Assembly (NCBI GenBank): GCA_043721435.1
Contig: JAYSQR010000098.1
Span: forward strand, 1-14,795
Length of the DNA stretch: 14,795 nt
Reading direction: 5' to 3'
Origin: VFJL01 sp043721435
Lineage (GTDB): Bacteria; Pseudomonadota; Gammaproteobacteria; Burkholderiales; Nitrosomonadaceae
Shown here: in pieces, positions 1-7,276 of the stretch
How positions within the stretch are numbered: the first letter of the stretch is position 1
Layout: every line of letters begins with the position of its first letter
Notes under the pieces: generated by a model
What the model saw: only the letters and a program-made list of their open reading frames with translations
Database searches by the model: none
Told to the model about the DNA's origin: nothing
Translations under genes and position numbers: made by a program

Positions 1-1
1 C

Positions 2-709
2 GGCCAGCTGCCCAAGTTCAAGGACCAGATGTTCTGGGTCTACCGCGGCCGGATGGAGGATGGTAGCGAGGCGTACGACACGTCGATCGCCGCCGAGCAA
101 TACCTGATCTCAACTAGCGAGATCCCGCTGACCAACACGGTGCGCGGCCAGATCCTCGACGGCGCATCGCTGCCGATCAAGCTCACCGCGCACACGCCCT
201 GCTTCCGTTCCGAAGCGGGCAGCTATGGCAAGGACACGCGCGGCCTGATCCGCCAGCACCAGTTCGACAAAGTGGAGCTGGTACAAATCGTTCATCCGCA
301 AAAATCTTATGAAGCGCTAGAGGAGCTTACCGGACATGCCGAAAAGATTCTGCAGAAACTGGAACTGCCTTATCGCGTGATGGTACTCTGTACCGGCGAC
401 ATGGGGTTTTCCGCTGCCAAGACTTACGACATCGAGGTGTGGCTGCCCGCGCAAAATGCCTACCGCGAAATTTCTTCGTGCAGCAATTGTGAGGCATTCC
501 AGGCACGGCGCATGCAGGCGCGCTTTCGCAACGAAAAGGGCAAGCCGGAACTACTGCATACCCTGAATGGCTCAGGGCTGGCAGTGGGGCGCACACTGGT
601 GGCGGTTCTGGAAAACTGTCAGAATGTCGATGGCAGTGTGTCCATTCCGGAAGCCTTGCACCCCTATATGGGCGGCCTCGACCGGCTTGCCGCGCAGAAC
701 AAAGAATGA
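2..709 (+). CDS. serS: Seryl-tRNA synthetase, C-terminal part (5' end outside window)
   Basis: This is the catalytic domain of class II seryl-tRNA synthetase, which charges tRNA-Ser (and tRNA-Sec) with serine in the cytoplasm. The frame is open from base 2, before the first Met at 29, so the gene enters from the left; the N-terminal tRNA-binding coiled coil and the first part of the catalytic core are missing. Visible landmarks are GQLPKFKDQMF at the window edge, the TSEIPLTN segment, class II motif 2 (FRSEAGSYGKDTRGLIRQHQ, with the ATP-binding Arg), the E-CSNCEAFQARR region that lines the serine pocket, and motif 3 (LNGSGLAVGRTLVAVLEN). The C-terminus ends normally. The first ~290 bases are visibly more G+C-rich than the rest of the gene (see findings). 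Family assignment is very secure. Confidence 0.97.
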   Translation, partial: GQLPKFKDQMFWVYRGRMEDGSEAYDTSIAAEQYLISTSEIPLTNTVRGQILDGASLPIKLTAHTPCFRSEAGSYGKDTRGLIRQHQFDKVELVQIVHPQKSYEALEELTGHAEKILQKLELPYRVMVLCTGDMGFSAAKTYDIEVWLPAQNAYREISSCSNCEAFQARRMQARFRNEKGKPELLHTLNGSGLAVGRTLVAVLENCQNVDGSVSIPEALHPYMGGLDRLAAQNKE

Positions 710-736
710 ATTACGCATCACTTGTATCATCACTTC

Positions 737-742
737 AGGAGG
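737..742 (+). promoter_or_regulatory. Strong Shine-Dalgarno fixing the start at 752
   Basis: A perfect AGGAGG lies 9 bases upstream of the ATG at 752. The longer frame with an ATG at 722 would place this site inside the coding region and has no comparable site of its own, so 752 is the preferred start. Confidence 0.8.
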
Positions 743-751
743 TCTTTCATC

Positions 752-1450
752 ATGCAGAATGAAACCGGCAACAATGTTAGCAGCAGTAACGATACCACCA
801 AGCTCGAAGCCGAGGTGCGCAGCGCCGTTGCGCAAGGCGATAATGTTCAGGAAACAGTGCAGCATCTGACGCTCGCAGCGCTGAGCGCGCAAATCCATGA
901 TCTTGCGTCTTTACGCCGTATCATGACTGCGGTGATGCAGGGTGCGCGCGAAGGGGCGCAGCAAAAGTTGCAACAAACGACTGCCCGAACGCATACGGCA
1001 CAGACCCAGCTAACCGATGCCGTCGCCGGACTGGATGCTGCACTGGCGCAGCTTGCCGAAGCTTCAAAGCTGGCAGTGGAGGAGGCAGCGGGCCGGGCGC
1101 AGAAATTTTCCCATGAGGAACTCGCGCGCGCGCGCGCCGACCTGGAAAGCCTGGAGACCTTGTTCCTGGAAACGCTGCAAGTCTCGGCCTCGGCCGCCAA
1201 GGGACTGGTGGCAGACACCCTGCACGATCTGGCCTCCCATGCGAAGCGCAACGGCACTGCTGTCGGTACCCAGTTGAAAGATACTCTGACAACCTTCACC
1301 CAGCAGATGGCATCGGCCGGTCACACCCAACTGGAAGCAGGCGTGCAGTTGACTCATGCCACCGCCGATCTGTTGCGCAAAATCGCCGCCGGCGTACTCA
1401 GCGGCTTGGCAGAGCGGGTCAAGCCAGGCGACAAGCCCAAGGATAACTAA
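752..1450 (+). CDS. Alanine-rich helical protein, probably DUF6781 family (phasin-like)
   Basis: This is a 232-residue soluble protein of unknown function. It has no signal peptide and no membrane segment. It is rich in Ala, Gln, Leu and Thr and looks almost wholly alpha-helical, with heptad-like runs in the middle (for example TQLTDAVAGLDAALAQLAEA), ending in a charged tail (KPGDKPKDN). From memory it resembles betaproteobacterial proteins labelled DUF6781, and in composition the phasins that coat polyhydroxyalkanoate granules; neither could be tested here. The start at 752 is chosen because of the AGGAGG at 737-742. Its TAA stop overlaps the ATG of the next gene (TAATG), so the two are probably translationally coupled and may act together. 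The middle carries a 15-base alternating CG run (1123-1137). Confidence 0.8.
   Translation: MQNETGNNVSSSNDTTKLEAEVRSAVAQGDNVQETVQHLTLAALSAQIHDLASLRRIMTAVMQGAREGAQQKLQQTTARTHTAQTQLTDAVAGLDAALAQLAEASKLAVEEAAGRAQKFSHEELARARADLESLETLFLETLQVSASAAKGLVADTLHDLASHAKRNGTAVGTQLKDTLTTFTQQMASAGHTQLEAGVQLTHATADLLRKIAAGVLSGLAERVKPGDKPKDN
1123..1137. repeat. Alternating CG tract
   Basis: A 15-base alternating C-G run inside the helical protein gene encodes the Ala-Arg-Ala-Arg stretch of LARARADLE. Such tracts are prone to slippage and can adopt Z-DNA, but nothing else here shows a function. Confidence 0.6.
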
Positions 1451-3195
1451 TGCTCTGGCAGGCACTGATGGCGGCGCGCGACCTCGGCCGCCTGCATGAG
1501 ATCGCCTCGATCCTGATTCGCCACGGTTTCGGCAACATGGTGCGCCGGATGGGACTTGCGAGTGCGCTGGAGCGGGCCGGCCGAGTATTACACTGGCATG
1601 CAGCAGAGGAAATGGCCCACCTCGAACCTCATGCCCGGGTGCGGCGAGCACTGGAGGAACTGGGACCGACTTTCGTCAAGCTCGGCCAGATTCTCGCTAC
1701 CCGCGTAGACCTCTTTGCGCCCGAGTGGATCGCCGAGTTCAGTAAGCTGGAAGACAACGTGCCTGCTGTTCCCTATCCCGAGATACATCAGCAGCTCACC
1801 GAAGACCTGGGTGCCGCGCCCGAGGAGGTATTCGCCGCGTTCGATCCACAACCTCTAGCAGCTGCATCCATCGCCCAGGTGCACCGCGCCCGCCTCAAAG
1901 ACGGCAGCGAAGTGGTGGTCAAGGTGCGCCGGCCCGGCATCCTGCCGATCATCGAGTCTGATCTGCGCTGGCTGTCGAGATTGGCAGAGTGGGCCGAGAC
2001 GGAAAGCCCGGAGCTGCGCTATTTTCGCCCGCAGGAAGTGGTGCGACAGTTTGCCCAATCACTGCGGCACGAGCTCGATTTCACCACCGAATGCCGCAAT
2101 GCCGAACGCATCGCAGCAAATTTTGTGGGGTATTCTGACCCGGATTCCCCACCTAGCCCACCTGTTGGCGATACCGCACCTGCGCTCATCGTTATCCCTC
2201 GTGTCTATTGGCAATGGACTGGAGAGCGGGTATGTGTGCAGGAATACATCGATGGCATCCCCGGGCGCGACCTTGGTGCTGTCGATCATGCAGGCCTTGA
2301 CCGCAAGATACTCGCCCACCGCGGTGCGCGCGCGGTGATGAAGATGGTCATCAAGGATGGTTTATTTCACGCCGACCCGCACCCCGGCAACGTGTTCTAT
2401 CTGCCCGACAACCGCCTCGCTTTCATTGACTTTGGCATGGTCGGGCGGCTTACCGAAGAACGTCGCGACCAGTTAGTCCATCTTTTGCTGGGACTGCTGC
2501 AGCATGACCATACGAGTGTCGTCGATGTGCTGCTCGACTGGACGAGCGACGGCGTGGTAGATGAAAGCAGTCTGATACTGTCAATCCAGACCTTCGTCGA
2601 GCAATACCAAGGCGTGCCGTTGAAACAGCTCAGGTTCGGCACCATGTTCTCGGAAATCGTGGCTAGCTTGCGCGAGCACCGGCTTGTCCTGCCACCCGAT
2701 TTGGCGCTGCTCACCAAGGCGTTCATCACGCTCGAAGGCATGGGATGTGAACTTGAACCGGACTTTGACATGGCTGGCGAAGCACTGCCGCTGTTGCGTG
2801 ACGAGGTGGCCGCTCGCTATACTCCCTCGGCGCTTGTTAAACGCGGCTGGCGGGCGACCAGCGAAATGATTGGCATCATCGCTGACTTGCCGCATGATCT
2901 CTCCCGACTGCTGCGCGCTGCCCGACGCGGCAAACTGGATATTCACATTGACGTCACGCACCTCAAACACGTCGGTGACCAACTCGATGGTGCTGTCAAC
3001 CGGCTCGCTGCTGGTCTCATTGTCGCTGCGCTCATTGTCGGCTCCTCCATCGTCATGACCGTAACTGGTGGCCACACTTTGTTTGGATTTCCTCTCTTTG
3101 GAGTGCTCGGTTCCTTCTGCGCGACAATCGGTGGAATATGGTTATTGCGTTCAATCCGGCGTAGCAACAAAGCAGACCGGGAGGGAAAGCCGTAA
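1450..3195 (+). CDS. ABC1/AarF/UbiB-family atypical kinase with C-terminal membrane anchor
   Basis: This is a 581-residue member of the UbiB/ABC1 (ADCK) family of kinase-like ATPases, whose best-known bacterial member supports ubiquinone synthesis. Family hallmarks are in order: the KLGQ of the KxGQ motif at 77-80, the Ala-rich nucleotide loop AAAS at 137-140, VVVKVRRPG with the conserved Lys near 158, the ELDFTTEC helix at 208-215, the catalytic HADPHPGN at 307-314 and IDFG at 326-329. Two hydrophobic helices close the chain (about 515-565), as usual for UbiB. A proline-rich insert (about 228-246, SDPDSPPSPPVGDT) precedes the VIPRVYW strand and is longer than I expect for the family. ATG overlaps the previous stop; AAGGA at 1439-1443 serves as ribosome site. 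It lies away from ubiE/ubiJ, so it may be a paralogue rather than UbiB itself. Confidence 0.9.
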   Translation: MLWQALMAARDLGRLHEIASILIRHGFGNMVRRMGLASALERAGRVLHWHAAEEMAHLEPHARVRRALEELGPTFVKLGQILATRVDLFAPEWIAEFSKLEDNVPAVPYPEIHQQLTEDLGAAPEEVFAAFDPQPLAAASIAQVHRARLKDGSEVVVKVRRPGILPIIESDLRWLSRLAEWAETESPELRYFRPQEVVRQFAQSLRHELDFTTECRNAERIAANFVGYSDPDSPPSPPVGDTAPALIVIPRVYWQWTGERVCVQEYIDGIPGRDLGAVDHAGLDRKILAHRGARAVMKMVIKDGLFHADPHPGNVFYLPDNRLAFIDFGMVGRLTEERRDQLVHLLLGLLQHDHTSVVDVLLDWTSDGVVDESSLILSIQTFVEQYQGVPLKQLRFGTMFSEIVASLREHRLVLPPDLALLTKAFITLEGMGCELEPDFDMAGEALPLLRDEVAARYTPSALVKRGWRATSEMIGIIADLPHDLSRLLRAARRGKLDIHIDVTHLKHVGDQLDGAVNRLAAGLIVAALIVGSSIVMTVTGGHTLFGFPLFGVLGSFCATIGGIWLLRSIRRSNKADREGKP

Positions 3196-3263
3196 TGCGA
3201 AGCAGGAGAATTCTGAGAAACTGATACGGCCTTAGCCGTTATTGATATGCAGGATGGAATTTC

Positions 3264-3295
3264 AAAATGGCGGGCGGGTATGCCCGCCATTTTTT
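3264..3295 (+). terminator. Rho-independent terminator, likely bidirectional
   Basis: A perfect 12-base-pair stem (AAAATGGCGGGC, 3264-3275; GCCCGCCATTTT, 3282-3293) with a 6-base loop is followed by further T residues. The A-run on the left gives a shorter T tail on the opposite strand, which suits its position between two convergent genes. Confidence 0.9.
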
Positions 3296-3299
3296 GTAA

Positions 3300-3539
3300 T
3301 TAGCCCTTCAGTGCAGACATCGGTGCACCAAAATTGATGTGGAAAGCTGCCCCACCAATCACAAGTGCCGGTACCGATTTAACACCAGCCGCTTCGGCGG
3401 CTGCAATGCGCCCCGGTTGCTCGCCGAGATGCACGTGTTCCACTTCGTAACGGGTGGGATCCAGAGCATCAGCGACCTGACGCTCGGCTTCAACACAGAC
3501 GGGACAACCAGCATGATAAAAAATAGCAGGTGTTTTCAT
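3300..3539 (-). CDS. Small thioredoxin/glutaredoxin-fold protein with CPVC motif
   Basis: This 79-residue cytoplasmic protein has a redox-active CPVC at residues 12-15 after the first strand (MKTPAIFYHAGCPVC), and SVPALVIGG near residue 56, where the cis-proline of the thioredoxin fold is expected. The length and two-motif layout match a glutaredoxin-like or minimal thioredoxin-fold protein. There is no signal peptide, so it acts inside the cell. GGAG (3548-3551 on the opposite strand) sits 8 bases before the ATG. It is a single gene, convergent with the ABC1 kinase and sharing its terminator. The partner and substrate are unknown. Confidence 0.85.
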   Translation of the reverse strand: MKTPAIFYHAGCPVCVEAERQVADALDPTRYEVEHVHLGEQPGRIAAAEAAGVKSVPALVIGGAAFHINFGAPMSALKG

Positions 3540-3606
3540 AAATTAATCTCCAAAAATTTTAGATGTCAGTGGGGGCTACCCACGTTCGCAAGAACCAATA
3601 AACTGT

Positions 3607-3643
3607 GAATGCGACCCGCTGATTATAATCGCTAGCCGCATTC
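3607..3643. repeat. Nested inverted repeat upstream of the CPVC-protein gene
   Basis: Outer arms GAATGCG (3607-3613) and CGCATTC (3637-3643) flank a perfect 10-base palindrome GATTATAATC (3621-3630), with 7- and 6-base spacers. The inner palindrome contains TATAAT on both strands, but I see no good -35 box at the right distance on either. It lies 70-105 bases before the start of the small thiol protein, so an operator or promoter role is possible. The rest of the 193-base gap is A+T-rich, with a weak 7-bp inverted repeat (3708-3714 with 3728-3734) at the rsmI 3' end. Confidence 0.35.
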
Positions 3644-3732
3644 TCGCGCCAGCAGCTTATCGGGCTTAAACTCGGAAGCAATCTTATCTTGTTGATTATG
3701 AATTGTTAAATCACATTCTTATAAACCGTGAT

Positions 3733-4590
3733 TTATTGCACCGAATTCCCCACCTTCAGCGACAACGCCAGCGCATACAACATCTTTCTACTTTCGCCGG
3801 TGATTTCCGCTGCCAGTTTTACCGCCTGTTTCAGCGGCAAATTCTCCAGCAGCAACTCCAGCGTATGCCTGGATTGATCGCTGATTCCAGCCTCATCCTG
3901 AACTTCCGCCCCGGACAGCAACAGCACAAATTCCCCTTTCTGCTGGTTGGCATCGGCTTGCAGCCACGCCAGGGCATCACCCAAAGCACAGGTATGGATG
4001 GTTTCGAACAATTTCGTCAGCTCTCTGGCAAAAATAAGCTGGCGCTGCGCTCCCAGCACCGCAACCAAGTCTGCTACACATTCGAGAATGCGGTGGGGCG
4101 CCTCATAAAATGCCAGAGTATAGGGTTGTGACTTTAATCCTTCCAATGCGCGTTTGCGTGCTCCGGTCTTTGCTGGGAGAAATCCGTAAAACAGAAAATG
4201 CGGTTCGGCGATTCCGCCCGCCGACAACGCACACAACGCGGCGTTTGCACCGGGTACTGGCGTCACCCTGTAGCCCTGTTTGCGCACTATGCTAACCAGA
4301 ATAGCCCCGGGATCAGAGATCCCTGGGGTGCCGGCATCGGTGACAAGGGCAACGGATTTCCCCGCTGCGAGCAAGGCGATAATCTTCTCCGCAGCAGTGC
4401 GTTCGTTATGCTGATGCAGGGCCATCATCTTCCCGGCTATCGAGTGATGCGCCAGCAAATGCCCGGTGGTACGCGTATCCTCGGCAGCGATCACGTCCAC
4501 CGCTGCGAGTACGTCCAGCGCCCGCAGACTGATGTCGCGCAGGTTCCCTATCGGGGTGGCAACCACATATAATGTACTTTTTGGTGGCAT
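3733..4590 (-). CDS. rsmI: 16S rRNA (cytidine1402-2'-O)-methyltransferase
   Basis: RsmI uses S-adenosylmethionine to 2'-O-methylate C1402 in the ribosomal decoding centre. This 285-residue protein has the typical tetrapyrrole-methylase-like fold signatures: LYVVATPIGNLRDIS at 7-21, AAEDTRTTGHLL at 35-46, VALVTDAGTPGISDPG at 80-95 and TPVPGANAALCALSAGG at 110-126, followed by FLFYGFLPA and YEAPHRI. The length is normal. Only the ATG at 4590 fits: the frame upstream has no other ATG, GTG or TTG before a stop, although its ribosome site is poor (a GAGG too close). It is divergent from yraN, the usual neighbour of rsmI in many proteobacteria. Confidence 0.96.
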   Translation of the reverse strand: MPPKSTLYVVATPIGNLRDISLRALDVLAAVDVIAAEDTRTTGHLLAHHSIAGKMMALHQHNERTAAEKIIALLAAGKSVALVTDAGTPGISDPGAILVSIVRKQGYRVTPVPGANAALCALSAGGIAEPHFLFYGFLPAKTGARKRALEGLKSQPYTLAFYEAPHRILECVADLVAVLGAQRQLIFARELTKLFETIHTCALGDALAWLQADANQQKGEFVLLLSGAEVQDEAGISDQSRHTLELLLENLPLKQAVKLAAEITGESRKMLYALALSLKVGNSVQ

Positions 4591-4645
4591 AGCCTCGCAC
4601 TGCAGCGTATCGTCCCGATTTTTCTGATCTGGTGTTGATCACTGC

Positions 4646-4674
4646 ACTATACGGTAACTTGCGGCTATTTTCCA
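4646..4674 (-). promoter_or_regulatory. Candidate sigma-70 promoter for rsmI
   Basis: Read on the minus strand, TGGAAA (4669-4674) and TATAGT (4646-4651) are separated by 17 bases. They match the -35 and -10 consensus at four and five of six positions and lie about 55 bases before the rsmI ATG. This is a pattern match only. Confidence 0.3.
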
Positions 4675-4768
4675 CCCGGCCAGAAAACCGGCCGACGTTG
4701 AGTTGCTGTGCAGCGGACAGCGCAACACCAAGTCACGCCGAAAGCTGACGGTATAAGGGTACGCGGAA

Positions 4769-5107
4769 ATGAAAGGTGGCGAAGCCGAACAATATGCGGC
4801 AGAATTTCTGCAACGGCAGCACCTTGTTTTGCTGGAAAGGAACTACCGCTGCCGCTTTGGCGAGATCGATCTTATCATGCGTGATGGTGTGACATTGGTA
4901 TTCGTCGAGGTAAGGATGCGCACAAGTCAAGTTTTTGGCGGCGCGGCGGCCAGCATCACATTATCCAAGCAGACAAAACTGCTACATACGGCACGGCACT
5001 ATCTTGCCAAGTTAAAATCCGTACCGCCATGCCGCTTTGATGCTGTGTTATTGTCCGGTAGCGATGGCCAGGAAGTGGAATGGATCAAGAATGCCTTCGG
5101 CGAATAA
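4769..5107 (+). CDS. yraN: YraN family protein (UPF0102), endonuclease-like fold
   Basis: YraN is a small, widely conserved protein with a restriction-endonuclease/Holliday-junction-resolvase-like fold and no settled function. The 112 residues here show the family pattern: the GGEAEQYAAEFLQRQ helix, ERNYRCRFGEIDLIM (the Glu-Ile-Asp of the putative active site), VFVEVRMR, the Lys in TLSKQTKLL, and the closing CRFDAV and WIKNAFGE. The usual second active-site residue in EVK/EVR is Arg here, as in many members. The start is the only choice, since a stop lies four codons upstream; AAGGG (4755-4759) gives a spacing of 9. It is likely the first gene of an operon with the BON lipoprotein 14 bases downstream. 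Confidence 0.92.
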   Translation: MKGGEAEQYAAEFLQRQHLVLLERNYRCRFGEIDLIMRDGVTLVFVEVRMRTSQVFGGAAASITLSKQTKLLHTARHYLAKLKSVPPCRFDAVLLSGSDGQEVEWIKNAFGE

Positions 5108-5121
5108 CAGGAGCGGACTAA

Positions 5122-5706
5122 ATGACAAACACAAATCGAAACTGGCTGCTGCTTGCCTTGCTGCTGCCGACCCTCTCCGGTTGCGAAGTATTCGTTGCCA
5201 CCGGCATTATCACCGGTGTTGGTACCGGTCTTGCAGTATCTGAAGATCGGCGTACCAGCGGCACTTTTGTTGAAGATGAAGGAATTGAATTAAAGAGTGC
5301 CAAGCTTATCAGAGAAAAACTGGGCGCCAATGTGCATGTCAATGTCACCAGCTTCAACCGTAACGTGCTGCTCACCGGAGAAGCGCCCACCGAAGCCATG
5401 AAAAAAGAAGTCGAAAACCTGATCAAGGACATAAGCAACGTACGCAATGTCACCAACGAAATCGCTGTCGCTAATGCCAGCACGCTCATCTCCAGAAGTA
5501 ATGACATGTTAATCACAACAAAAGTCAAAGGGCGCTTCCTGGATGGCGGCAGATTTCAGATAAATCACGTAAAAGTAGTGACGGAGAACGGGGTAGTCTA
5601 CCTGCTGGGGTTGGTTAAACGTCAAGAAGCCGAGAGTGCATCGGAAATTGCCAGCTCCACCAGCGGGGTACTGAAAGTAGTAAAAGTATTCGAGTATCTG
5701 GATTGA
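5122..5706 (+). CDS. dolP: Dual BON-domain outer-membrane lipoprotein (DolP/YraP-like)
   Basis: This 194-residue lipoprotein has a short signal peptide (NRNWLLLALLLPTLSGC) with lipobox LSGC, so Cys21 should be acylated and the protein anchored, probably in the outer membrane facing the periplasm. Two BON domains follow (about 45-120 and 126-194), each with the LLTGEAP or VYLLGLVKRQE strand and the V-NVTNEI or VLKVVKVFEYL closing strand. This is the DolP/YraP layout; E. coli DolP has similar length and sits near yraN. In E. coli it supports envelope integrity by binding anionic phospholipid. AGGAG (5109-5113) lies 8 bases before the ATG. diaA, often between the two genes, is missing here. Confidence 0.9.
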   Translation: MTNTNRNWLLLALLLPTLSGCEVFVATGIITGVGTGLAVSEDRRTSGTFVEDEGIELKSAKLIREKLGANVHVNVTSFNRNVLLTGEAPTEAMKKEVENLIKDISNVRNVTNEIAVANASTLISRSNDMLITTKVKGRFLDGGRFQINHVKVVTENGVVYLLGLVKRQEAESASEIASSTSGVLKVVKVFEYLD

Positions 5707-5840
5707 TTTCCAAATCCCGGGTGCCTGTGCAGAGAACCGCTTCTGATGATTCTACAATCAATTTTCCTGGTTGCCGGGCTAGACGAAGATACGCACCGAA
5801 GCACTCTGCGGCCGATTTCTTGATTGTTTATCCTCCGCCT

Positions 5841-7208
5841 ATGCTCTCTCCTGATTTCCTCGCTCAGCTTCAATCTCTACTTCCTTCCGACCGGCTTTAT
5901 ACCGACCCGGTTGATTGCTACGCCTATGCCTATGATAACAGTCGAAAAATTTTCCCGCCAGAAGCAGTCGCGTTTCCACTCACATCAGATGAGGTGCTGA
6001 GTATTGTAGCGCTGTGCAATAGATACAATATCCCGCTCACGCCACGTGGACGCGGCACTGGCACCGCAGGCGGGAGCCTTCCTGAGCAGGGCGGTGTGGC
6101 ATTGTCGCTGGAGCGCATGTTGCGCATCATCGCGGTCGACCCCGCGAATCGCGTTATCGTAGCCGAGCCCGGCGTGCTCAATCAGTCAGTGCAGGATGCA
6201 GCCCGACCCTACGGATTTTTTTGGCCACCCGATCCTTCCAGCGCGGCTTACTCCAGCATAGGCGGTAATCTTGCCACCTCCGCAGGTGGTCCACACGCGG
6301 TGAAATATGGCACCACCCGCGATCACGTACTGGGATTGAAAGCCGTAACGGGCAAAGGTGATGTTATCAAGACCGGCTGCTATACCACCAAGGGGGTGGT
6401 GGGATATGACCTAACGCGACTTCTTATTGGTTCCGAGGGAACGCTGGCTATCATCACCGAAGCAACGCTCAAGCTCACCCCCCTGCCACAAGCTATGGGC
6501 GGCGTTACCGCACATTACCGCGATGCTGCAAGTTGCGCTGCAGCGATAGTTGCAATCATGGCGCTTCCTCAAGTGCCAAGTGCTCTTGAGTTTCTAGATG
6601 CGGGTTCATTAAACCTGATACGTGGACGCTTCCCTGAAATGCTGCCAACGGACACCTGCGCCATGCTGATGATCGAGGTGGATGGATCTTCCCGTGATAT
6701 CTTGGACTCAACTGAATCAATTCTTTCTGCTTGCCATAACGGCGGATTGCTGCGTGCAGAGCGGGTGGCAGATACCGCCACTCTGTGGCAAGCCCGCAAA
6801 GCACTGTCGCCACTACTGCGTGATATCGCACCAAAAAAGATCAACGAAGATGTAGTTGTGCCAGTTGCTGCACTGCCGGAATTTCTGGATGGACTAGAGC
6901 AACTGAGCGGCAGATATCAGGTTGCCAATGTTAATTTTGGCCATGCCGGCAACGGCAATATACACGTCAATCTGCTGGTGAACCCGGACAATAGCGGTGA
7001 AATGGAACGGGCAGAGAAATGCTTGGCTGAGGTATTCGATCTAGTGATAAAACTTAAAGGCACGTTGTCGGGTGAGCACGGCATCGGCAGCGAGAAGCGC
7101 GCCTATATTGGTAAGGAGGTCGATGCGGCAACGCTTGCCCTGATGAAAGCCATCAAGCGGGTGTTTGACCCGAACAACATTCTTAATCCGGGCAAGCTGT
7201 TTCCTTAG
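5841..7208 (+). CDS. GlcD-like FAD-dependent 2-hydroxyacid dehydrogenase
   Basis: This 455-residue flavoprotein belongs to the family of glycolate oxidase subunit GlcD and D-lactate dehydrogenase (cytochrome type), which oxidises 2-hydroxyacids and passes electrons to the respiratory chain. The N-terminal FAD domain shows PRGRGTGTAGGSLP, IVAEPGV, SSIGGNLATSAGGPHAVKYG and GYDLTRLLIGSEGTLAIITE. The C-terminal domain shows NFGHAGNGNIHVNLL and GTLSGEHGIGSEKR, and ends FDPNNILNPGKLFP. The frame is open back to a TTG at 5703 that overlaps the dolP stop (TTGA), but those 46 extra residues do not resemble the family, so the ATG at 5841 is preferred despite a poor ribosome site. No glcE or glcF follows, so it may act alone; the exact substrate is unknown. 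Confidence 0.9.
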   Translation: MLSPDFLAQLQSLLPSDRLYTDPVDCYAYAYDNSRKIFPPEAVAFPLTSDEVLSIVALCNRYNIPLTPRGRGTGTAGGSLPEQGGVALSLERMLRIIAVDPANRVIVAEPGVLNQSVQDAARPYGFFWPPDPSSAAYSSIGGNLATSAGGPHAVKYGTTRDHVLGLKAVTGKGDVIKTGCYTTKGVVGYDLTRLLIGSEGTLAIITEATLKLTPLPQAMGGVTAHYRDAASCAAAIVAIMALPQVPSALEFLDAGSLNLIRGRFPEMLPTDTCAMLMIEVDGSSRDILDSTESILSACHNGGLLRAERVADTATLWQARKALSPLLRDIAPKKINEDVVVPVAALPEFLDGLEQLSGRYQVANVNFGHAGNGNIHVNLLVNPDNSGEMERAEKCLAEVFDLVIKLKGTLSGEHGIGSEKRAYIGKEVDAATLALMKAIKRVFDPNNILNPGKLFP

Positions 7209-7223
7209 CCCCGGCATCAACTT

Positions 7224-7260
7224 AAAAGTGACGATGCCCCCACCCAAGCGTCACGCTTTT
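7224..7260. terminator. Weak terminator-like hairpin between convergent genes
   Basis: AAAAGTGACG (7224-7233) can pair with CGTCACGCTTTT (7249-7260), leaving two unpaired bases and a 15-base loop, and ends in a short T run. It lies between the GlcD-like gene and sco1, which converge, and could end both. Confidence 0.45.
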
Positions 7261-7276
7261 CGATGACCTATTGCTG

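Noticed and set aside
1064..1651. 195-codon minus-strand frame across the DUF6781-like/ABC1 kinase junction
   Set aside because: It overlaps two well-supported plus-strand genes and shows no domain pattern or ribosome site.
3703..4131. 142-codon plus-strand frame overlapping rsmI
   Set aside because: Antisense to conserved rsmI sequence, rich in Gln and Arg as expected for such a shadow.
4591..4768. RNase P RNA (rnpB) in the rsmI-yraN gap
   Set aside because: The gap is only 178 bases and lacks the conserved 5' core; one short CCGGCC-like patch is not enough.
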